Shown here piece after piece: positions 19,557 to 39,140 of a DNA stretch of 64,000 bases. The stretch is from Channallabes apus (taxonomy: Eukaryota; Chordata; Actinopteri; Siluriformes; Clariidae). The number at the start of each line of letters is the position of its first letter. Positions within the stretch are counted from its first letter, which is position 1. The DNA lies in assembly GCA_030522415.1 (NCBI GenBank), contig CM060104.1, forward strand, positions 14,853,729 through 14,917,728. The letters are read 5' to 3'. Under the pieces are notes generated by a model. It was not told the origin of the DNA. It saw only the letters and a program-made list of their open reading frames with translations, and did not search any database. Position numbers and translations under genes: made by a program.

Positions 19557-20300
19557 AATTTGGAGAGGTGGCGGTTTGCTCTGAAAAGCAAAGGTTAGCC
19601 GCAGTAAGACGGAATACATGTGTGAATGAGAGGGACCCAAGAGGAACGGTGAGGCTACAGGGAGCAGAGGTAAAGAAGGTGCAGGATTTTAAGTACTTAG
19701 GGTCAACGGTCCAGAGCAACGGAGAGTGTTCAAAGGAGGTGAAGAGGCGGGTCCAGACAGGTTGGAATGGGTGGAGAAAAGTGTCTGGTGTGTTGTGCGA
19801 TAAAAGAGTACCAGCGAGAATGAAAGGAAAGGTGTACAGGACAGTGGTGAGACCAGCGATGCTCTACGGCTTAGAGACAGTGGCACTGAAGAAAAGGCAG
19901 GAGGCAGAGTTGGAGGTAGCAGAGCTGAAGATGTTGAGGTTCTCTTTGGGAGTGACAAGGATGGATAGGATCAAAAATGAGTTCATCAGAGGGACAACCC
20001 ATGTGAGATGTTTTGGAGATAAAGTCAGAGGCCAGATTGAGGTGGTTTGGACATGTTCAGAGGAGGGATTGTGAATATAACGGTAGAAGGATGCTGAGGT
20101 TGGAACTGCCAGGCAGGAGGTCTAGAGGAAGACCAAAGAGGAGATTTATGGATGCAGTGAGAGAGGACATGAGGTTAGTTGGTGTGAGAGAAGAGGATGC
20201 AGAGGATAGGGTTTGAGGCAGATAGAGGATAGGGAGGCAGATGATTCGCTGTGGCGACCCCTGAAAGGGAACAGCCGAAAGACAAAGAAGAAAGAAGAAG
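19557..20300 (+). pseudogene. RTE-like LINE reverse transcriptase, C-terminal fragment
   Basis: An open frame to about 20020 reads KTEYMCVNER-like sequence, then FKYLGSTVQSNGECSKEV, GWNGWRKVSGVLCDKRVP, RPAMLYGLETVALKKRQEAE and LKMLRFSLGVTRMDRI. A 2-base loss near 20030 moves the frame, after which LRWFGHVQRRD and PGRRSRGRPKRRFMD continue to about 20216. The 3' end carries tggcgacccctgaaaggga and an (AAGAAG)-type tail, typical of 5'-truncated RTE-type LINE insertions. The endonuclease and most of the polymerase are absent. Clade placement is from memory of the motif style. Confidence 0.8.
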
Positions 20301-22060
20301 AGTTCCTCAAAATAAATAAATAAATAAAATAAGAATGGACAAAATATTTTCTAGCAGCTTGTAATTTTTTTTTTTAATGCTAAAGAACTGAGTTCACTGG
20401 TGAACTACTTCAAATTAAGTGAAACTGGTGAAGTACTTTAAATTAATATGCATCTTTTGTTCAACTGAAGGCTGTTTTTACTTATTTGGAAAACCTTGAT
20501 GACAAACTGAAACAAGAGAATATTTTGGAGGAGGAAAATTCTTACATACAAATCACCTTCTTTCTCAATTTTCCACAAACAATGTTGACATGTAAATGTC
20601 AAAACATTTTAAGACGCCTAAAACTGAGTGAATAGTGTATTGATTCGGTGATTTTGATGTCAAAACTCTGCCCCAGCCAAGTGTGATGTCAGATCTTTCC
20701 TGAATCTTTATTATTCTTCATGGGACAGTTAAAAAGAGGTGTGGCACTTCAGAGTCTGGCAAGAAAAAACTTCTGCTTCTACCAGTTTGACAGGTAACGG
20801 CTGCAGTGTAGGGCGGGCATGAGAGAGGTATGTGTGTTTGTGTATTTCTGCACATGTAAGTGTGTGTGCGCGCATGTTCACACACTGGTTATTCAGCCAC
20901 TCCTAACTAAAATGTCATCTGAAGGCTTAAACTTGCAGCAAGTGTTAAAATAAGTGACATTGTAATGGCACCTCTTGGTCTTACACACACTACCTCAGGG
21001 TTACAATTTTAACAAAATAACTTCTTCAGATCTCTGGTCTGGACTGCTTGTTAGTCTGTAAAAGCCATGGTTTAAATGCATTAATGGTTATGTTGATGGG
21101 GACAAAAACAGTCATTATAGACTAATCCCACAGAGCTATGAGAAATCGCATGTCATGTTACTCCTCAGCAAATACTCAGCTTGTCGGTCATCTTTGATCC
21201 TGTGAACAGCTTCACACTTTGTTCCTTGGATGATTGTGCTGGCAATTTAGGAGTAATTAAACTAGTGTTGTGAAAAATTGAGCATGGTATTATAGCAGGT
21301 AGTGAAATTCACTGCTGTTTTATCATATAAACAAAGAAAATAATAGCTAATGTTAATTTTACAAATTTTTATTTTTAAAAACACTAATGTAAAGATGACC
21401 TATTTTCATTGATCTTCCTGTCTCCTGATTGGAACACGATTTCAGCGAGTGCCATATGCTTAAGGACAATTAACAATACGACCCATAATCCCAAATCAAG
21501 ATACAAAAAAAAAAAAAATACATTTTTACTGGTTATACATTACTTTTATATTATAAAACACCTATACGATGAAACATGCTTTGTATTCTTGTTGGATGTT
21601 AGCTTAGATGTTTTTCCCATAGACACTCAGGCCTTAAGCTCATATGATTCACTCTGAAAACAAACATATTGGCACATACAGTATAGCAGAATTGCTCAAC
21701 TGTGGGAGGATACAGTCATAGTCATAATATTGGTTTTTCTTTGTCATCTACGCAAGACCCCATTTTAATAAGCTTGGGACTTAGTACAAGGCTCAAGTGT
21801 GGCTTCATATTAAGAATTTTACATAACGATTAACTGATTAATAAAATTGACATTTTAATGATCTTGTCATATTTAGCTAAATGTTTAATATGTATGTTTA
21901 ATATAACTCCAGTGGCAAGATTATCATTAAGGAGTATCCCTGCTGTATTTACCAATCTATTCATCATTTATACCATTTATCCCATATAGGATTATCTGAT
22001 ATCAAAGAAATCTAAATCAAGGATCTGACAGAAAACAGCAGGTTCAAATTAACGTATGAA
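20301..22060. other. unassigned intergenic spacer between grhl2 and ncald
   Basis: No coding exon or intact mobile element is recognised. The stretch holds scattered AT-rich runs and short (TG)n pieces near 20828-20870. The strands show no splice-bounded open frame. Confidence 0.5.
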
Positions 22061-22069
22061 TGGGTCCAG

Positions 22070-22250
22070 AGGCTCTCCCAGGAACATCGAGTGTGGGGCA
22101 GGAGTATACCCTGGATGGGATGCCAATGAATGAAAAGGTACAAAACATGCACACACTCTAGAGGCAACCTAGCCCACTTTCCCCATCAACCCATTAGCAT
22201 GTTTTTGGGAAGTGGGAAGGGAACTAAAAAACCCTGACAAGCACACATTC
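22070..22250 (-). repeat. old V-SINE fragment, minus orientation
   Basis: The complement of the V-SINE central blocks is recognisable: ggcaggagtataccctggat (vs the gtgtaccctgg block), then cccattagcatgtttttgg (vs the aaagatatgcaggttagg block). It lies just beyond the probable end of the ncald 3' UTR. Confidence 0.5.
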
Positions 22251-22315
22251 TTAGAAACCACACTTGGAACAGTGAAAGTGGAGAGGGAGTAACACTACCT
22301 AATCTGCTACTCTTT

Positions 22316-25300
22316 TTTATTTATTTATTTATTTTTTCAAATTTTACAAATAAACCTAGTAATGCAGATTTGCATATAGCGCAAACTCATGACTCAAATA
22401 GTGATACATCTTTAATTATAATATGTATAAACATGGACAACTGTCTAGAACACATGAAGTATTAAAAAAAAAACCCCGAAACAAATGATCTACAGGGACA
22501 TTTAAAGCACACATGCATTTCATTAAGAGGCAAACAGAGAAACTGGATCAGGTATTCTACTGTATAATGAACTTAAGATGCAAGTGTTCGTAGGCTCTAT
22601 GGAGTCTGTATTCATTAACACAATCTAAACGAGATTAAGAAATACTTTAACCAATAACTGTTTCTATAACAGTTTGAGAATTAGTTGCATATAAACAGGA
22701 TAAATACTGAACAAAAAATGTTGATTAATTTACCTGTTGCTTTATCTATGATCTGGTGATTTGTAGATATTTATTTTTTTACATTTCTCTGCAATTTCTC
22801 AACATTTTAAAATGCATTACTGTTTGTTTGTATTTTGACACCGTGTAGTAATTTCAGACAGAGAAATCATTCATTTCCTAAATTTAATTTTTGCTTTATC
22901 GTATAACTAACAGATTTCTATATCTCAAATTGACATTGCCACAAAATACAGGTTATCATACAAAATCTAACAAAAATAAACAAACCAAAAAAAACAAAAC
23001 AAACTGCAGCAAATACAAATGTTGGTTTTGACAAACAATTGTACAGTATAAATTTATACAATACTGGTTCTGTATTTTGGCACCTAACCACATGATATAA
23101 ATTGATGTAGAAATGTGCGATTCTTAAAAAGAAGAAAATGCAGATCATATGCATACACACTGGAGTAATCTGATGCAGTAGTTGTGATGTTCGAACATTT
23201 TCCAACTTTACAAAACAGCAGTTTTAGAAAGGAAAAAACAATGCTAAATTATCAAAAAAAAAAATTATATATATAGCAGTGCTGTACTTGAGTCAAGGCA
23301 GCGGATCTCAGCTTCAGGTCTGGGGAACCACATTGTCTGTACATAGTTTTGAAGCACAAGCTCTAATACACTTGAACCAAATCAAAGTCCTTTTTTTCAG
23401 GTGTGTTAGAGCAGGAAAACACTCTGTGAACTGCATGGGGTTCCCACAACTGGAACTGAGAATTACTGCAGTAAGGCATTTAACAATTTGCAGTGGCATA
23501 ACATTTAAACATAACATTTAAAACTTACAATAAACAGCAGCAGTGACAAAATGCATCTGCAGCTCCAATGTGTTTATCATGCACACTGAAAGCAGGACAG
23601 GAACAGCACAATTAGGAAAAACTAATTTGAAAACTGTATCTGACTTTAAGACAATTTTTTTTATATATATATGAGAGCAATTCATTTGTTCAATGGTAAA
23701 GTAATGTAGACACTGAGCTCAGATCCCACATCATTGAACCTTAAAGATGGTGTCAGATCCAGGCCGATTTTGCCACAAAATTTCCAGACCAGCTGCTAAA
23801 GTATTGGTATATTAAGAATAATATGTGATGTATTAAACAAGTCCAATAAGAAACATCTTCATGATTATTGGATTATTTTGAACACTATAACGCTGTTAGG
23901 AAATTGGACCCTGGTCATTTGTTCTATACTCTTCCAGTAGCAGGAGGCTAATTCTAGGTTAGGGTTTTGCAATATAGGCATTTACATTAGTTAAAAAAAA
24001 GCAACATGGCAACGATAAAGCAGTTTTTCATAGATATACATAACTATTTGCATATGTATGTGTGCGGCAGGTCAGTAACCTGACAATGACTTCATATCTA
24101 CAACCGAGAGTTTTTACTAGATTTACAATATACATGATACTAACTTTTACATCCATAAATCTCAGGTCTTCTAATGTGAATATTAGAGTTTTGGCTGATC
24201 ACAGGTTCTCTGGTAAAAACCAACAGACCACAGAGAACAGTGTGAGCAAACAGTACCAGGACACATTATAGCCACACACATACACACACAAACCAGCATG
24301 CATGCATACATACAAAAAAAAAAAAAAGATTCTCTTCCATATACAGTTAAAATGTATTTAACATGCTCCACTAAAAACACAAACTATTAGATGTTGCATT
24401 TTAAATTAGTCATTTGACAATTTTGCATGCATGCCTGTTTCATTACTGGGGGTAAAATACACACTATACAGAACTATTAATGTAGAGAAAAGTCCCACAA
24501 TTCTTCATTTGGTTTCCTTCAGGCAATACAGCACAAGGGAGGGAAATGAGCGCACTTCTAACTGTTATGATTATTGGTATTTATGGAAAGTGTAGTAGTG
24601 TACATACTGCACAATTTTGTGGACATATTGGTTGTCATGATTAATAACACTGATACACTAATAATAAGAGATAGATACTGAAACAGTCATTACTGGGAAT
24701 TAACATTCTCTGAAACACTAAAAAACTAAACTAAACTAAATATTAAGGCTCTGCCAATATGTGCATATCCAGATTGGTGATCCAGAACATTTCAGGCAAG
24801 CCAATACTAAACCAGGAACAAAAACACAAACTCCGCTCCAAAACCATGGTGTAGGTCAAAATTGTAAAACCAGTGTGGGACTGCATGACTTTACAATTAA
24901 AACTTGACGGAAAGAAAAAAAAAATAATAAAAAAAAAAAACAAACCCTACACTACCAATCTACTTACAGTAACTGCATCGGCCTGTTTGGTGCTCGTACT
25001 GAATCATGTAAAAAGGCATCTGGTGATGATGTGGTAATCACTACAGGTCAAAAACTAAGAAGCAATACTGTTGGACACTTGACAATGTGGTCAAGAGGTC
25101 CTATTAAAATAAGACAAGTGTGTGTGTTGATTGTGACAGAATTGTAAGCACAAGAGAGAGCAATAGAAAGATTAAGAGAGACAGAAAAAGAGAGAGAGAT
25201 AAAGGGTTGCCTGTGTGTTTGTGGGTGCGTTCGGTGCCTATATCTGGTGAAGCTCAGTTTGAAGGGATACAGACCCGTATAATTAGGCTCGGTCATGTCC

Positions 25301-25378
25301 CTGTATTATGGTATCAAAAACTAAAAATAAAACCATAAATAAATAAAATGGAGGAGGAGAAAGTGGTGGATGCTGCTT
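22316..25378 (-). other. ncald: probable ncald 3' UTR
   Basis: From the ncald stop codon (25379-25381) leftwards there are about 3 kb of AT-rich sequence without recognised transposons, unlike the flanks. AATAAA signals on the minus strand occur at 22774-22769 and 22321-22316, and an old SINE fragment starts directly beyond. Long 3' UTRs are usual for this gene family in vertebrates. The exact end is inferred, and alternative poly(A) sites are possible. Confidence 0.45.
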
Positions 25379-31324
<5,946 letters not shown>

Positions 31325-31335
31325 TCACGTTAAAG

Positions 31336-32520
31336 CTATGAGAAGAGCAAAGAAATCACACAATAAAACACATGCGATTTGGGAAAGTACGTTTTATTTT
31401 ATTTTCACTTGTTCGCTCATACTGGGGAATTTACCGATCTTGCATCCCATTTTACATGACTATTTAGACCAAAAATATCCCAGAAATTTTTTAGACCACA
31501 GAAAGAACTGAATATATATGAAATTGTGACAGTAACTCTTCCCAGAAAAGGAGATCAGTTACTTTAGACATCAGAATGTCTTGACCAGACACACCTACTG
31601 TAATGAAACTTCAGTGTGGCTTGGAGCACACACTGCAGACTAAAGATGCTGTAAGAAGGCGTTACTCCTCCATAAAGCATCTAAGGCATGCCTGCAAACA
31701 GTATTTCTTGTGTTATTTCAGGCAACACTTTGAGGGGCTCCGACTAAAACTTGTTGTCTTTGGATGAAATCCAGCAATGAAGACCCAACTAACAAAGTTA
31801 GCCAAGGAGAAAAACTTGGTTGCATGTGTTCGATAAAGCCTATAAGACTTAAATGATAATATTTTGTGTATAAAGGAAAACAGAGAGGAGAGTCTGATAC
31901 TAGTTCAGTTCTGTGAAAAACATCTTTGATCAGAAAATGCCCAGATTATTACCCTCATAAATTAGAAGCTCTAAATATGCTTCCTGTGTGCTCGGATTTC
32001 CCCCTCTGGCTAGATACTGCATTATAGCCAAGTTGTGGCTTTAGGCTCAGTAAAAAGAAATGAAGACAATAAAACTACTTTGAGAGTCAAACTAGGGCAG
32101 AGTAGTACAGTATATCGAGCTTTTGATGTACATCATATTTTGAAATAAGAAAAAGTGACAATCCCCTTTACAGTATATCCATATAGTATAGTTTGATGTA
32201 GGGCTGCATGAGTCTTGCCAAAATATTAATCATAAAGCTCATGATGCTCACACAATTTTTATTTTTTACAAATAAAGATATATATATATATATTATCCTA
32301 CTTAAGTTCAAATAACAATAATAAATAAATAAATATAAATAACCAGTGAACCAATGTCCAGGTCATCAGAAGACACAAATGCAGCATTTAGATTTTTCTT
32401 TTAAATCATGCATAAAGCCACATTGTCTTAGACTTGTTGAAATATGCTAGCATGCACGTTTTATTTGTTACATATACATTACTGCACAGTGAAATAATTT
32501 TTTCTTTGCATATTCCAGCT
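31336..32520. other. ncald 5' intron, nothing recognised
   Basis: AT-rich sequence directly upstream of the first coding exon of ncald. No second exon, repeat family or RNA gene is recognised. A short (TA)n run lies at 32277-32292. Confidence 0.5.
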
Positions 32521-32524
32521 TTGC

Positions 32525-32693
32525 AAGTAAACCGGATGGAGCGCAAGGTCAATCATTATATGGCGCCCCTGAAGCAGACAGAGTTAAGAGTCTTGCTCAA
32601 GGGTCCAATAGTGGCGACCTGGCAGAGCTGGAGCTCAGACCGCAACCTTCAGATCAGTAACTCCGAGCCTTAACACACTGAGCCAGCACTGCC
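32525..32693 (-). mobile_element. tRNA-derived SINE, minus orientation
   Basis: Read on the minus strand from 32693 it starts ggcagtgctggctcagtgtg, an A-box-like head. A diverged B box (ggttgcggtctgagctcc) follows near 32653-32636, and then a body with cttgagcaagactctta and aggggcgcc. The same repeat is widespread in otophysan genomes. It is not a functional tRNA. Confidence 0.65.
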
Positions 32694-34330
32694 TAAATGC
32701 ATCAAGCGCTAACCGACAGCATTACATTTAAAAGTCAAAAAGTGTGTAAAAGATTTTACAGCACTGCAAACTGCAGCACAAAGTATGTTTTATACAGTAC
32801 TTGGTGCCACAAAGCTTTCACAGCCTGAAAAGTCTTCTGCTACTGTATGTTCAATCCATATCACCCACCCCTCTGACAAACCTTATCAAAAACCCTCAAA
32901 AGTCTGCTGGTTTGGACTGCACTTGTTCTAAGCAAGCAAACTCGTACATTTTACTGAATGATGGCCAGTTTCACAGAGTATAACAATTAAATTACAATTA
33001 AATACCTTAGTTTAACAATATTTAAAATAGCAGAATACTAATCATATAAAATCTAAATTAAATAGATAATCAGCTTCTTTAAACAAGTACCAAATTATAA
33101 CATTCCAAACACTACATAAAGCAGAAACAAATAATTTGAAGAATAATAAGAAATTTAAATAATAAAAATCCCTTGTTCTGAAATGTTCTAATATGCAGTC
33201 ATCTTTTTTATTTATTTATTTATTTTTATTCATTTGGGATTGCAACGACACCTTGAATGGGAAGTCAATCTGTCACAAAACAGTTTACAGTCATCAATCC
33301 ACATACTGACATGATTGTGGGGGAAAACTGCAAGAAAACCTTCAGAGGCACAGAGAAACGTGCAAAACCTCACAAAGAAAACAACCTGGGTTCACAATCA
33401 AACCAGGAACACGGGAGCTGCGGGTTCTGCACCAATGTGTTGCTTCATTCTAAATTCAATTTGCGTCAAATAGTACAAGCTAGAAAGATGTGCTCTTAAA
33501 GATTCCTTTCTGGCTTGGCCTAATGAAGCATCTACCTTTAATGATGTAAAGTATCCATTCTCAATCCATATATTTGAGCAAACTTAACTTGAAAAAAACA
33601 AACAAAGCACACAGTTTCCTGAATAACAGCTACAGTCATGCTCTAAAATAGAAGATATTACACAAACTACTGCTCACACAGCAGAGTGATATGAAGTCTT
33701 ACTAACTCTGTGTGGGACATATTATATACACCACTGGCATTATAAAGTACTTCTGCATAGCTGTGTGGGGGGGTATGGGGGATTTTCAATGAGAATAATA
33801 TGGTCATTCAAAATATTTACTACTACAATAATAAAAGTTAATTGATAATACAAGTTCTGTTCATCTGTACATCAATTCTCATTTTCACCTTTAGATTATC
33901 TCTTTTTCATCAGTATATCAATAAACTAATCCAGTTTCATTTTATAGTAGCACATGACATATTTGGTCTTTACACCAACACTGGGATTGAATTCCTGGCT
34001 GTGATTAGATAAGGATGTGTGGATTAATTTTACATAACTGGGCTCGAGCTGTAGTTTCAGCTGTCAGGTGAACGAAAGGATTATACATAAGTGTGCTTAT
34101 TCTGATACATTACCGTTTCCATAGTAAAAGCTCATATGCAGTGACTTGCCGGTTTTTACATATAACCTAAAACTAATAATTTATCAATAAAGTCTACAAA
34201 CTTGTGTGTTTGAAAATTCCAGAAGTATGTTCATGAACAAGTACCAACAATCATGACACACAACACCAAGCCACGGAGGTCATTTTACTTCACTCTGACG
34301 TTTGATGTAAGGATAAACTGGTGCGATTTA
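32694..34330. other. ncald 5' intron with one old SINE-like fragment
   Basis: 33270-33430 resembles a much degraded minus-orientation V-SINE middle part (gggggaaaactgcaagaaaa, gttcacaatcaaaccaggaac). Otherwise the stretch is AT-rich and featureless. Confidence 0.4.
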
Positions 34331-34335
34331 GCTGT

Positions 34336-34590
34336 ACAGCGGTACCTCGGCACACAGATTTTATCCGTTACAGAGGCGAGTTCTTAAGGCGAAATTATGT
34401 ATTATGAAACAAATTTTCCCACAGAAAATAACGTAAATGCAGATAAATTGTTTCAGCCAACCATAAATTACTGATTTTCAACACCACAACCCTATTTTTG
34501 CATCTGAAGACACTCAAAACATTTAGAAGTGACATGTTAAGTAAAACATGAAATAAAAATATTGATCTAATAAAGTCTTGTTTATGTAAC
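34336..34590. repeat. dispersed repeat, related to 50215-50400
   Basis: Starts ggtacctcggcacacagatt. It shares ordered blocks with 50215-50400: gaggc(a/g)agttc(c/t)taag, taaatgcagataaa, tttttgcat and aaaca..aaaacat. It resembles the end of a common vertebrate non-autonomous DNA element (gtacctcgacatacgag type). No coding sequence. Confidence 0.5.
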
Positions 34591-37500
34591 ACTACAGTTA
34601 TACAAAAATAATACACTTTGATCCATTTCAAGTGAATTGTTTTATGATAACAAAATCCATTGTGTGTTATTTATTAAATAATCATTTAAACCGATGAGGA
34701 CCTTTTGAAACTACGAAATAATTCTTTCATTGCGTTTTATTGGGAGACATACAGTATCCGTTGTGTCTGTCAGCTTTGATTAAACTCAATCCCTCTGAAT
34801 ATTACTTCTTGGATTACGCTTTCCTTTCCATTTGAGTGACTTAGGGAATGATTAAAAGTGACAAGTATTATTTATTGCTGTAGTCCATAAATCTAAATAG
34901 TAAAACAGTGTTTGTGTGTCAAGCTAATTCTGACATCCCACTGGGAAGGTTTTTGATTTTGCCCCAATACATACCAGAAAACTCTGTTCTTGCCTTTAAA
35001 ATAAGTACAGAGGAACCGACGCTTTTACGTTAGTTTATTATTCTCAAATAAATGGTATTCTCAAATAAATGGTAGACTGGTCATTCATCCAATTCGTTAT
35101 TAATTTAATGCATATGATGCATGAACGATATAAAACATTAATTACTGAAACTTTGCCACTGTGTGCATGTTACCATGGTAACTCTATAAGAAGGCACAGC
35201 CCTAATTGCACCACACTTTTTACTCTACATGTTTCTCAGTAGAAACGTGAATCACGCACTGCAAATGGGTGCCCATGTCTAAAGAACAAACATTAAACTC
35301 TAATTACTGTGCACAATGCCGTGCCGGAGAAAATCTGAGCGCAGCCATTCAAATGCATTGCTTCTATAATCAGAAATCACAGAACGGCTCATAAATGCAT
35401 GTGCAAATTATAAGCTGCATGTGATTTCTCCACATGAACTCAACAAAATATTAGAAACACCTCTCCAGGGGATCCAGTGCTACACTCCAAACACCACACT
35501 TAATACAGTAGGTTTAATATTGTTAAATTAATTCAAATATAAATTATTAAATACACCTGGCCCTTTTCCCACTCAAGTGGATACTTTCTGCACCCCCCTC
35601 CCCTATAATCCACTTGCCTTAAAACAATAGTGATGGTAAAAGATTATTCAGATCAACAGTTCAGCACAGAAGAATGAGCACTGTAGGCTGGAAGCTTCGG
35701 GAATACAGCTAAATTTGCCCTGCTCCTTCTCTAGGACTCTCTTCATAAGAACAGGTAATAAAACCAGTCAGATTCATCAGACAGTTGCCATGGCAATCTG
35801 TTCAGAACATTTCACAGTATGATTGAGACTGAATGAAGTGGAATTCACCTCAACGTGTGACTCACAAACAGAAAAAGGAGACTGCGAGAATGATGCGAGA
35901 GTAACACGCAAAGGTTCTGCTTTATGAAAGGCTTCACCGCCTGCCAAAATTGGTCCCTTAGCCTCATTATCACGGTCAAATGCTGAAAGGAATGACAAAA
36001 TGCTCACGCAATCATTAGCTCCTTGAACGCTTTACCCTCAGGAAGCCATTTGAGTTATAAAAACGTATCTCCAATCCAAAAATGTTCAAGAAAAACTTGG
36101 CTGTACTCTCGTGTCAGGTACTATGGTACAAGCATAAATTTGATAGCTTATCCTTAAAATGCCAGACCTGTAGTCAAGTAATACTGAGTGTGAAATAAAT
36201 GTGCAATTTTTGTGGTTTTGATTAGTCGTCTGATGATATGTAATAATGTACACTAATCACCAAAGAGAATGCAAACTAGACTGAGAAACATTCTCCATAA
36301 CTCCAAGTTACATTCAGGAAAGATTTTATATTTACCACCATTTATGTAACAGTTAGTTCCAGTCCATTAATTTCCTGGTCAAGCAGCATTCCATTAGTGT
36401 CCATATTCCCAGAATCACACTTTTCACAATTTGAGTGATAACCTTGTCATTTAGTACATTCAGGTTGTCAGGTTTATGCCACATAATACTGCAGAGTCTA
36501 AACCTGACCAACTGAAGCAACGACAGATAACACTGTCTCCAGAGGCGTGTACAGCAGACACTATGCACAGTACACTGCTACATGTGTTACCCTTCTTACC
36601 CGGACACACACATTGGTCTGGAATAGGGTCAAGGCGGGTGGTAATTAAATTTAACTATGAAGTTAACTATAACTGGAAGATGGAAATGTCTGGACGACAT
36701 GTAAAGTATGCCAGTGCACATACATTTTAAGGGCAACTATCAATGGGCATGTGATTAAATTCTGTAGAGATGTGATCATACTATTCCTGAAGACATGTTA
36801 AAAGTTTTATGTACCTAAAAGCAAATTTAATCATAAAACAATTAATTAATATCAAAGTAATTTTTAAGAACATTATATTGTTAAAACTGTTAAAAATGTG
36901 ATTAAACCTGTAACATTTGTCAGGGTCTCAGACTAGAGGTGTAAGTTATTTTAGATTTTTAGTGAATGTTTTCAGTTTGCGCTTCAATCCAAACTGACAA
37001 CAGGTTTCATACAACTATATTTTTAGCTGCCTTGTTTTGATGGAACATTACATAACAAGTGGTACAGATAAAATGTATATGCACTGGCACATAAAAGATT
37101 GGTTTCTTCTCGGCACATCCTGTCCTGTGGTGTCACATTCCATTTCACTAGAGCTGATTGATATTCTCTCTTCCCAATATTACAGCTTCCTCAAGCTCTG
37201 AGGGTGAAATGACCAAGGAAACACATTGCAACCTAGTATTATTTATCCAGCCTTTCAATTCTGTTGCTCCTACATAAAAAAAATAAAAATAAAATGCGCT
37301 CAACCAAGTTCAAAAAGACACACATCGCTATAAATATATCGAATCTACATATTATATTTCCACTGTTATTATTTCAGATTCAGCACATTGCTGCAACCGA
37401 GTGCAACCACTGCTACAGCTGTCCTCCCTTTTTTTCTGTCAGACTGAAGCTGCTGGTAAATTTACACCACTGCTCTCGTGTTGACACTGAGGCTGTGAGA

Positions 37501-39138
37501 TGCTCACACTTTTTTTTTTTTTTTTTTCCAGAGCTGAACTAAAGTAGGCATTTAAGGGTTAACATTTCATCATAAATTAATTTTAGTTGTAAAGTAAATG
37601 TCAAGTAAATAAAGATTACATTTAATTTGATTTCTGATTTGACCATGATATCGGCTGATTTATTAAATTGCTTGTGTTTTTGCAAATCGCAAGTGCTGGT
37701 GCTGTGACAAAGATACAGTCTTTATAATATGATTCTCAGTGCATCCCAAATGCCCCCCCCCCCCCTTAGCTCTTACAGACAGAGGTCCTTTAGAGGTCTC
37801 ACTGTGAAGGATGGTGCCTTCAGGGACGAGGTCACAATCATAATTGCACTTCAGAATAGACAGCAGTCTCAGAGAGAATTGTAATTTAAAAAAACTGAGG
37901 ATAGGTGATGACAGGCTGTTAACTCTTCGCATATACAATACTACACCCTAACAGTTTGCTAAATAAAATAAAAATTTTATTTGTCACATACACAGTCATA
38001 CACAGTATGATATGAAGTGAAATGATTAAATTATCTTTTAAATAACAATTTGAATATAAAAATATTGAGCTGGTTGCTTGCTTATTTTAAAGTATTGATC
38101 TAGTGTAAATCTCTAATGAGAAGTACCTCAGACCCACAAAAAAAAAAGCCTAAAATTTCATTCAGTTTTCAGTTATAATCAGCACCTAACCAGAGCAAAC
38201 ACTGACATGACCATGATCTACAGAGGATTTTGCAATGACTGGCAAACATTTCCACCAAGACAAAACTGGATGTGAATCAGATGGTGTTTGTTACACAATG
38301 TGAAGGGTTAATCGATGCCTGAAAATGGCATTCTATGATGCGGTTTGAGCTCAAGCTGTAGGGCATAAGACTAATCAGAAATTTTATCAGATGTAAAACA
38401 GAGAAAGCAGTGCGGCAACTCGATATGATTAGCAGCCTGGTGCAGATTGGAACAGAACCATCTACAGATTTAAAGCCAATCTGCAACATTTTACTCATCA
38501 GTGCTGGTGTTGCTTCGCAACCATACTCACAGGCTGTATACTGTGTAACTGTTGGATTCATTGTTTCACATAAAAGTCTCAATATAACAAACACTTTCTT
38601 TCAATATTTAATGAACTGTACTGATCATGTTTCAACAAGCATGTCCGGGGCTATTCCATCACCAACAAGTGCGTTGTTGGTCCAAAAAAAAAATGCACAT
38701 TGATGTTGCTTTAAACATTGATTTAAACAGACACTTGGACAGAGTGTACACAGTTGTTTTAGGATGGGGGGGGGGGGTTAGAATCTTTTAGGGTTAAACT
38801 TTACTAAAGGTAAAATTTGGATGCGACACAATAACATACAGCAATGACATCAAGTGGTTTCTGATGTCGATTTGAGAGACTGTAGTGTGAGCAACAGTCG
38901 GGTCACAGGGCCAGTGAAACCCTGATTAGATGTACTGTAGTAGAGAAACCCTCGCCTACAGTGTGCAAACATGCACAGTCACCTCTAATACATCCTGCAG
39001 TAATTTAAGTATACTGCACTGAAATAGTACAATTTCTTTCACATTGTAATTTAGAAATTATAGTGGCTCATATCAGGTATTGAAAATATAGCTACCTTTT
39101 TGTTCTGCAAATACATGTACAGTGATTAATACTTTTCA
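34591..39138. other. ncald 5' intron, mostly unique sequence
   Basis: No exon is recognised on either strand. There is a poly(T) run at 37511-37527, a poly(C) run near 37754-37765, and a poly(G) run near 38766-38776. Several open frames of 70-105 codons show no family motif or splice context. Confidence 0.45.
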
Positions 39139-39140
39139 TA

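Noticed and set aside
19490..20216. Long open frames (194 and 67 codons) looking like a host gene
   Set aside because: The motifs YLGSTVQSNG, RPAMLYGLETV and RSRGRPKRRFMD belong to the C-terminus of RTE-like LINE polymerases; a frameshift joins the two frames and a LINE-type 3' tail follows.
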